Shown piece after piece: positions 33,377-38,330 of a DNA stretch of 38,330 nucleotides. Source of the DNA: Acidobacteriota bacterium (GTDB taxonomy: Bacteria > Acidobacteriota > Terriglobia > Bryobacterales > Bryobacteraceae); assembly GCA_025354885.1 (NCBI GenBank), contig JANXLY010000358.1, forward strand, positions 1-38,330, written 5' to 3'. Every line of letters begins with the position of its first letter. The first letter of the stretch is position 1. A program made the translations under genes and the position numbers. The notes beneath the pieces are model-generated. The model ran no database searches and had not been told where the DNA came from. It worked only from the letters and a program-made list of their open reading frames with translations.

Positions 33377-34405
33377 ATGACACTACAACCGCTCATTATG
33401 CATCTCGATGGGCTTTGCAAGAAAGACGAGCTCGCAAGCGCGCTCCCGTCCACCGATCAGCTCATCAGCATCGATCTTCCCGTCGGCCAAGGCCCCAAGG
33501 CCAGAAATCTCAATCCCGACGTCCGCACCATTCAGGAGGCCCTCAATAAGATTTCTATCAACCAGGGTGGCCCGAAAATTCCTCTCGTGGTGGATGGAAA
33601 GGTTGGCCCCAAAACCAACAAGGCAATAACAGATTTTCAACTCAAGCAATTTGGGATCAAGGGTGCCGACGGGCTCATCGAACCCGGCAAACAGACGATC
33701 AACCGCATCAATCAGCTCCTCTTTTCAACTCTTCCAATCGATCCGGCAGTCGAAGCTCTCATCGCTGCAAAGATGGTCTCTCATCTCGACCTGGTGTCGA
33801 GAGCCATCCACGCCGCTCAAGCCAACCTGATGATCGCGTTGTCCCCGTCCGGTGGCCTCGATCTTGGTCGCGGCTCTGCTAACGCCCGCGTGGATCGCCA
33901 CTTCGCTCTCGACACCCTCAAGCCTGCACTGCGTGACAAGGCCATCCGGGACATTCTAGGCGTCTTCAACTTGTACGCCGATGCGCTTCTCATGCCCGCC
34001 ATCTTCGGCGCACTGGGTGCTGGAGCCTTTGTCACAGACCCCACCGGCGATCCACGCATCGCCTTCGCCTTCGCCAACGGTTTCTTTCGCAAGTTCGAAA
34101 TTGATCCCGATAAGAAAATCCCGCGCGATCGCATCTTTCTAGGGCGCCGCGCTTTTTTCGCCCTCACCGACAGCGAATTTTGCGCCTTCATTATGCTCCA
34201 TGAAATGGCCCATTTCGTTGGCTTTCCCGACAAGAGTTTCATCCTGGATAACGGCCGCGGCTGGTTCACAGACAGCACGATCAAAGCGCTAAATGCTGAC
34301 AAGCGCCTCCACAATGCCGATTGTTACGCTGGATACGCAACCGAATGCCGCACAGGAAGCAGCGCCAAACCGCCCTATGTAAAGGCGGCAACAACTTCCC
34401 GCTAA
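33377..34405 (+). CDS. Peptidoglycan-binding domain fused to an aspzincin-like metallopeptidase domain
   Basis: Protein of 342 aa. Residues 45-115 fit a peptidoglycan-binding domain (VRTIQEALNKI, VVDGKVGPKTNKAITDFQ). The C-terminal half carries HEMAH (275-279), a zinc HExxH site, and an aspartate at about 315 in HNADCYAGYA, as in lysine-specific/deuterolysin-like (M35) aspzincin peptidases. No signal peptide is seen, so the protein is either cytoplasmic or exported by another route. A GAGGAG ribosome-binding sequence precedes the ATG. Whether it cuts protein in the cell wall is an inference. Confidence 0.65.
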   Translation: MTLQPLIMHLDGLCKKDELASALPSTDQLISIDLPVGQGPKARNLNPDVRTIQEALNKISINQGGPKIPLVVDGKVGPKTNKAITDFQLKQFGIKGADGLIEPGKQTINRINQLLFSTLPIDPAVEALIAAKMVSHLDLVSRAIHAAQANLMIALSPSGGLDLGRGSANARVDRHFALDTLKPALRDKAIRDILGVFNLYADALLMPAIFGALGAGAFVTDPTGDPRIAFAFANGFFRKFEIDPDKKIPRDRIFLGRRAFFALTDSEFCAFIMLHEMAHFVGFPDKSFILDNGRGWFTDSTIKALNADKRLHNADCYAGYATECRTGSSAKPPYVKAATTSR

Positions 34406-34415
34406 AAAATTCAGA

Positions 34416-34421
34416 TAAACT
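34416..34421 (+). promoter_or_regulatory. Possible -10 of a leaderless transcript for the second enolase-superfamily gene
   Basis: TAAACT ends seven bases before ATG 34429. It repeats the hexamer and spacing found at the aminotransferase gene. Confidence 0.4.
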
Positions 34422-34428
34422 TTCGGCT

Positions 34429-35676
34429 ATGCTTTCTCGCCGCACTTTTATTGGCTCGGCCCTCGCCACAGCCGCCCTGCCACTTCACACCCTCGCCGCC
34501 CCTTTGAAAAACAAGGTCAAGATCACCGACGTGAAGTGCATGATCATCCGCGGCACCTGGGATTGGAACCTGGTCAAGATCGAAACCGATGCCGGAATCT
34601 CGGGCATTGGCGAAGCTTATTGGGGACCCGGCGTTAAAGATCTCATCCTCAAACAGCTCAAGCCTCTCCTCATCGGCGAAGACCCGCTCAATGTCGACAA
34701 ACTCTACACCAAGATGCTCATGAAGAGCGCCGGTGCCGGCGCAATTGGCGGAGTCACAGTCACCGCCGCCAGTGGTATCGAAATCGCTCTCTGGGACCTC
34801 GCCGGCCGTATACTCGAAACCCCGGCCATCAACCTTCTCGGCGGCCGTTACAGAGACAAGGTCCGCTTCTACCGCACACTCCAGACGATCACCCCAGTTG
34901 AGGAACGCTCTGCCTATCGAGACACCATCGCCTCAGCCCGTGCCGAGAAGTTCGGCTGGACAGCATTCAAATTCCAGGGTGACGGCATCCCTCCTGCTGC
35001 CGATCCCGACTACAAGGAAACAGGCCACGACCCCTACACCCGCGGACTCACAACCAAAGATCTTCGTCGCATCGCCAAGGGCATGGAATGGGTGCGCGAA
35101 GAATTAGGACCCGACATCGACTTCGCGATTGAGGCCCACTGGAAATACGATTGGCGCGATGCAATCAACATGGCCCGGGCCATTGAGCCTGTCAACCCGA
35201 TGTGGATCGAAGATCCCGTTCCGCCAGAGAACATTGAAGTCATGGCCCACGTCTCAAACTCGATCAACATTCCAGTCTGCACTGGAGAGAACCTGTACGG
35301 TCGTCACGGCTTTAGAAAGCTGATCGAGATGCAGGCCTGCGCCGGTGTCCATATCGACATACCCAAGTCTGGTGGCCTGCTCGAATCCAAGCGAATTCAC
35401 GACCACGCCGATCTTTATTACATCTGGACTGCTGCCCACAACCCGGCGAGCCCTCTCGGAACAATCGCAAGTTGCCACGCCGCCGCCTCAATGAGAAACT
35501 TCCGCATCCACGAGTTGGCGAAATACATTGACTGGTGGCAGGACCTCGTAATCCACGACGGCCCGATCATCAAGGACGGCTATCACACGATCACCAACAA
35601 GCCCGGCTACGGTGTCGAAATCAACCCCGACGTCGCCAAAGCCCACTTGGCACCAGGCGAGGTCTGGTGGGGCTAA
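34429..35676 (+). CDS. Tat-exported mandelate racemase/muconate lactonizing-type enzyme
   Basis: Protein of 415 aa from ATG 34429; the open frame upstream overlaps the peptidase gene and is rejected. A good Tat signal is present (LSRRTFIGSALATAALPLHTLA). The enolase-superfamily barrel has metal ligands Glu235 (FAIEAHWK), Glu261 (MWIEDP) and Glu287 (CTGEN), and His337 (TAAHNPASPLG). The first ligand is glutamate where galactonate dehydratase has aspartate, so it belongs to a different branch and the substrate is open; a sugar-acid dehydratase is most likely. It is the second exported member in this window. Confidence 0.8.
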   Translation: MLSRRTFIGSALATAALPLHTLAAPLKNKVKITDVKCMIIRGTWDWNLVKIETDAGISGIGEAYWGPGVKDLILKQLKPLLIGEDPLNVDKLYTKMLMKSAGAGAIGGVTVTAASGIEIALWDLAGRILETPAINLLGGRYRDKVRFYRTLQTITPVEERSAYRDTIASARAEKFGWTAFKFQGDGIPPAADPDYKETGHDPYTRGLTTKDLRRIAKGMEWVREELGPDIDFAIEAHWKYDWRDAINMARAIEPVNPMWIEDPVPPENIEVMAHVSNSINIPVCTGENLYGRHGFRKLIEMQACAGVHIDIPKSGGLLESKRIHDHADLYYIWTAAHNPASPLGTIASCHAAASMRNFRIHELAKYIDWWQDLVIHDGPIIKDGYHTITNKPGYGVEINPDVAKAHLAPGEVWWG

Positions 35677-35677
35677 A

Positions 35678-36130
35678 GTGAGCCAGCAGGAATTCCTTGC
35701 GGCGCTTTCGCAGTTCGCCCTAAGCTACACACCCGAAGATCGTGACGATTTCCGATTCCAATGGAACGGCAAAGAGTCGGAGAACTTCGAGGACGAAAAT
35801 GAGGAGATCCGGGGATTCATTGCCGACTGGATCCTCGACAACCCTGACACAGCGCCGCTGCCGCTGATCAGCGACGTATTGCTCGAAGACGCACTCTGGG
35901 CACAACAAGCTTGGCGAGCCCCGCTCCACCTCGGCCCACTGCTGGAACTCCTGCTAAGTCGAAGCGGCGTTGCCAGCCTGGCCACCTTCGCCGAGGTTGT
36001 CACTGCCTGCTCCACCTCGATCTCACAACCCCTGGCCACAGCGCTTCTAAGACAACTTAAGGCGCTCCCTGCAAAGGCTTCCGATACGACGCTGGAGACC
36101 ACGATGGATCTCCTGCAGCGGCTCTGCTAG
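35678..36130 (+). CDS. Hypothetical protein
   Basis: Protein of 150 aa from GTG 35678, one base after the preceding stop and preceded by GGTGGGG, so it is probably translated with the dehydratase-like gene. It is acidic at the N-terminus (YTPEDRDDFRF, FEDENEEIRGF) and leucine-rich and helical in the second half (LHLGPLLELLLSRSGVASLA). No signal, membrane segment or known family was recognised. Confidence 0.6.
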   Translation: MSQQEFLAALSQFALSYTPEDRDDFRFQWNGKESENFEDENEEIRGFIADWILDNPDTAPLPLISDVLLEDALWAQQAWRAPLHLGPLLELLLSRSGVASLATFAEVVTACSTSISQPLATALLRQLKALPAKASDTTLETTMDLLQRLC

Positions 36131-36208
36131 CGACCACAACCGCTCTCCCTCTAGGCACCGATTTCAGCTCCAAAACCTCCGTTCACTTTGCCGGAGCTAT
36201 TCCGCCAC

Positions 36209-36601
36209 TTAGCGCCCGAACAACACGACTTTCGCCCGATGGCCTTTGAGCAATTTGCTGTCGCAAGTATAGAGAGTAGCGTTGGTCAATTCAGCCAGTG
36301 AGATGTAAGCCGCATCATAAGCCGTGAAATTATGCCGCAGTTCCCAAATTCTACCGAGTAGAGGTAAATGCGAATATCGCTCCGCTGGCAGCGCTACCAG
36401 CCCCGTCAGTACCTGTTCACTCCGGTGCGAATCAATGCGCTGGCCAGCAACCATATTGCGAAAAGCGCTCACCACCTCTAAGTCAATCAAATGCGGGACG
36501 ATGAATGCTTCTCCGCTCCCGGCCATCTCCTGCCTGAGTGAAGCAGCCGATGGCCCATTTGTCAGTAGTTCTACAACCGTAGAGGCATCGAGAACAATCA
36601 T
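36209..36601 (-). CDS. VapC/FitB-type PIN-domain toxin
   Basis: Protein of 130 aa from ATG 36601. The four acidic residues of the PIN active site are present: Asp5 (MIVLDAS), Glu42 (IDLEVVSAF), Asp96 (YDAAYISLAE) and Asp114 (TCDSKLL). Such toxins cut RNA, commonly tRNA, when free of antitoxin. The start overlaps the antitoxin stop by 4 bases (ATGA). An in-frame start further upstream would fall inside the antitoxin gene and is not needed. Confidence 0.88.
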   Translation of the reverse strand: MIVLDASTVVELLTNGPSAASLRQEMAGSGEAFIVPHLIDLEVVSAFRNMVAGQRIDSHRSEQVLTGLVALPAERYSHLPLLGRIWELRHNFTAYDAAYISLAELTNATLYTCDSKLLKGHRAKVVLFGR

Positions 36602-36828
36602 CGTTCGTCCCGTAATTGCCGAATAATTTGCGCTGCGCTTCGTTTCGTCGAAATCGGTTTCGCCTCTTGAGTGCGCTTCAGCCATTCGCTCATCGTTGGC
36701 CGATTGGCCACGTGCTCGAGTTCACGCTTGATAAAATCGGACAGACTCATTCCTTCATTGGCAGCGCGAGCTTTCAGTGTGCCGTGTACCTGATCGGCGA
36801 CGTCTCTAATTTGAATCATCTTTGGCAT
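36598..36828 (-). CDS. FitA/VapB-type ribbon-helix-helix antitoxin
   Basis: Protein of 76 aa from ATG 36828. The N-terminal ribbon-helix-helix region (MIQIRDVADQVHGTLKARAA, then NEGMSLSDFIKRELEHVA) binds DNA, and the basic C-terminus (about 50-76) would occupy the toxin site. TATGCT lies six bases before the start, so the pair may be transcribed without a leader and autoregulated. Confidence 0.85.
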   Translation of the reverse strand: MPKMIQIRDVADQVHGTLKARAANEGMSLSDFIKRELEHVANRPTMSEWLKRTQEAKPISTKRSAAQIIRQLRDER

Positions 36829-36834
36829 GCTTCC

Positions 36835-36840
36835 AGCATA
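36835..36840 (-). promoter_or_regulatory. Possible -10 of the intact vapBC pair
   Basis: Minus-strand TATGCT, six bases (GGAAGC), then ATG 36828. The spacer is purine-rich, so a short ribosome-binding sequence cannot be excluded. Confidence 0.35.
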
Positions 36841-36948
36841 CAAACATGCGCTACACACCAATTCTGGAGGGACCGGCAAACTCGTTTTATCTGCGTCAAT
36901 TGGAAGCTTTTCGGTCAAAGCTTGCCAATGAAGAATTGTGGTTCCAAA

Positions 36949-37193
36949 ATGGTTCCAGGGACATCACAGTCAAGCGAATTCCGGACGAGATCTACAAAGT
37001 GATCAAACGCGAGGCGAAAGAATAAGGGCGGAGCTTGAACGCTGAAATCATCCGAGCACTGGAAGCAGAAGCTGCAGAAGTCGAACGGCGGCGGCAACTT
37101 GGCGCACTGCGCAAAGAACTGGATCGCTTCGCCAACTCACTTCCAGGGCTGAACAACAGTACGCCGATAATTCGTCGCGAACGGAACCGATAA
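36949..37193 (+). pseudogene. Broken VapB/FitA-type antitoxin gene
   Basis: The conserved body starts at codon 36960 (RDITVKRIPDEIYKVIKREAKE), meets TAA at 37023-37025, and continues in the same frame with GRSLNAEIIRALEAEAAEVE to a stop at 37191. Together these form a ribbon-helix-helix antitoxin of about 78 codons. The only nearby ATG (36949) is out of frame with this body, so an indel near the start may have occurred as well; the 8-base direct repeat TGGTTCCA (36940-36947 and 36951-36957 region, separated by AAA) lies there. The stop is compatible with CAA to TAA. Confidence 0.65.
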
Positions 37194-37196
37194 CAC

Positions 37197-37619
37197 ATGC
37201 CCGTGAAAATGGTCATCGATTGCAGCATAGCCGTAAATTGGATTCTGAATGAGCCGGGCCGCGCCATCTCAATGCGATTGCTCGAACGCTGGCAGGCCGG
37301 AGAAATAGTTTTGATCGCTCCCGACCTTTTACTGGCAGAGTTCGCGAGCCTGTTGGCAAAGCGGCATCGCCGCAAGTAGCTGACCAAAAAACAGTCCAAA
37401 CAGGCATTTCAGCTCATGCTCCGCGCCTCGCGAATTCTCTACAACATGAGGCAGTTTCTTCCGCTCGCCCTTGGCCTTTCGCTGCAACATAAGTTATCCC
37501 ACTGGGACGCCGTCTATCTGGCTCTTGCGATCGAACACAATTGCTCGCTAATTACTGCCGACGCTCGCCTCTTCTGCAGCGGCAAGACCCATCATCCGGC
37601 GATCAGCCTGTTAGCCTGA
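37197..37619 (+). pseudogene. Broken VapC-type PIN toxin gene
   Basis: The frame opens at ATG 37197 (MVIDCSIAVNWILNEPG, with Asp), continues through LLLAEFASLLAKRHRRK (Glu) to TAG at 37377-37379, and resumes in the same frame as LTKKQSKQAFQLMLRASR, then LSHWDAVYLALAIEH (Asp) and LITADARLF (Asp), to a stop at 37617. All four PIN acidic residues are present across the stop, so one point change, such as CAG to TAG, split the gene. It begins 3 bases after the broken antitoxin. Confidence 0.75.
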
Positions 37620-37631
37620 GCCTTCCCCGCA

Positions 37632-38330
37632 TCAAGCCAAAATTTCCCGCACAACCGTCCCCGCCACATCCGTCAACCTGAAATCACGACCACTATAGTT
37701 GTAAGTCAGCTTCGTGTGGTCGATCCCCATCAAATGCAAAATCGTTGCATTGAGATCATGGTTGTAGCAGCGCTTCTCAACAGCTCTAAATCCGAAATCA
37801 TCCGTCGCCCCATAAGTGATCCCGCCCTTTACTCCACCACCAGCAAGCACAACGCTAAACCCGTATGAGTTGTGATCTCGCCCATTGTGAATCTTGGTAA
37901 TCGATCCCGTCTCCACCGCCGGCGTCCTTCCAAACTCCGTGCCAATCACAACGAGCGTGTCCTCAAACAATCCACGCGCCTTCAAATCTTCAATCAACGA
38001 AGCCACCCCCGGATCCGTCCTCGCTGCGAGCCTCCGGTGCACCAGAATATCCTCGTGGTTATCCCATGGCTGACTGTTGCCGTAATAAATCTGTACCATC
38101 CGCACTCCCCGCTCCACTAACCTGCGCGCCATCAGACAACTCCGGCCAAAATCGTTGTCTCCATAACGCTCGCGAGTCGGCTCATCCTCCTTGCGCACAT
38201 CAAACGCATCCGGTGCCTCCGTCTGCATTCGGAACGCCGTCTCCATTGCTTCAATGGAACCCTCCAACTGCGAATCCTTGCCTCTCGCTGCCAGATGCTC
38301 GCGATTCAACCGCGCGAGTAAATCCAACTG
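37632..38330 (-). CDS. DUF1501 family protein, 5' truncated by window edge
   Basis: The C-terminal 230 or so residues of a DUF1501 protein (sulfatase-like fold). Visible marks are FGRSCLMARRLVERGVRMVQIYYG, WDNHEDI, DTLVVIGTEFGRTPAVE, GRDHNSYGFSVVLAGGGVKGG and a final RDFRLTDVAGTVV. The frame is open to the right edge, so the true start is outside. In planctomycetes and acidobacteria DUF1501 genes usually follow a DUF1553/DUF1549 cytochrome-type gene, which would lie beyond the edge. The enzyme activity is unknown. Confidence 0.85.
   Translation of the reverse strand, partial: QLDLLARLNREHLAARGKDSQLEGSIEAMETAFRMQTEAPDAFDVRKEDEPTRERYGDNDFGRSCLMARRLVERGVRMVQIYYGNSQPWDNHEDILVHRRLAARTDPGVASLIEDLKARGLFEDTLVVIGTEFGRTPAVETGSITKIHNGRDHNSYGFSVVLAGGGVKGGITYGATDDFGFRAVEKRCYNHDLNATILHLMGIDHTKLTYNYSGRDFRLTDVAGTVVREILA

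Noticed and set aside
36166-36198. Inverted repeat AGCTCC/GGAGCT between the hypothetical gene and vapC
   Set aside because: Six base pairs with a 21-base loop and no T run; too weak for a terminator.
28790-37379. A reassigned stop codon (glutamine at TAA/TAG)
   Set aside because: Many genes in the window end with TAA or TAG at family-typical positions, so a general reassignment does not hold.
1-38330. CRISPR arrays, insertion sequences, phage or integrase genes
   Set aside because: None seen: no regularly spaced repeats, transposase or recombinase motifs in any frame.

Overview
The window looks like a chromosomal segment of an acidobacterium, most likely of the Bryobacterales/Solibacter type. 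This is inferred from gene content and not from any database search: ThuA-like, DUF1080, DUF1501, Tat-exported enolase-superfamily and sulfatase genes occur among housekeeping genes (purQ-purL-purF, comEC, a tRNA-Glu). There are no insertion sequences, phage genes or CRISPR arrays. Coding density is very high, with several tail-to-tail gene overlaps and divergent gaps as short as 17 to 21 bases.

Layout. 1-3088 (minus strand): a tight operon thuA-like, modB, modC, thiE/tenI-like, without modA. 3137-5359 (plus): Gfo/Idh/MocA oxidoreductase (GnnA-like), TonB-type protein, small membrane protein. 5246-9141: zinc-ribbon membrane protein, 2-hydroxyacid dehydrogenase, threonine/serine dehydratase and acetyl-CoA hydrolase/transferase-like genes. 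9168-12876: mutarotase-like, secreted hypothetical, aminotransferase and ankyrin membrane protein. 12873-17477: purF, purL, purQ and a small Tudor-like protein. 17533-19210: MmcQ/YjbR, DUF72, a hypothetical gene and tRNA-Glu(CTC). 19244-20607: a small gene remnant and an FRG-domain gene. 20625-28383: a sugar and glycan locus (DUF1080, sulfatase, sodium:solute symporter, Tat-exported galactonate dehydratase-like enzyme, sialidase-like protein, KDPG-type aldolase). 28416-28855: a ParE-type toxin-antitoxin pair whose toxin has an internal stop. 28896-33320: comEC, ytxH-like, P5C dehydrogenase-type gene. 33377-36130: peptidoglycan-binding/metallopeptidase protein, a second Tat-exported enolase-superfamily enzyme, a hypothetical. 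36209-37619: an intact VapBC/FitAB-type pair and a second, broken vapBC pair. 37632-end: the 3' part of a DUF1501 gene.

The most interesting structural signals are: (1) very short divergent gaps in which back-to-back -10 hexamers sit 6-8 bases from both start codons, which suggests leaderless bidirectional promoters; (2) mutually exclusive hairpins between mmcQ and the DUF72 gene that could hide the DUF72 ribosome-binding site; (3) three toxin-antitoxin genes interrupted by single in-frame stops that are compatible with C-to-T changes at glutamine codons; (4) a possible change of strand base skew near 19 kb, as expected near a replication terminus; and (5) an exported sugar-acid dehydratase locus that implies periplasmic conversion before uptake.
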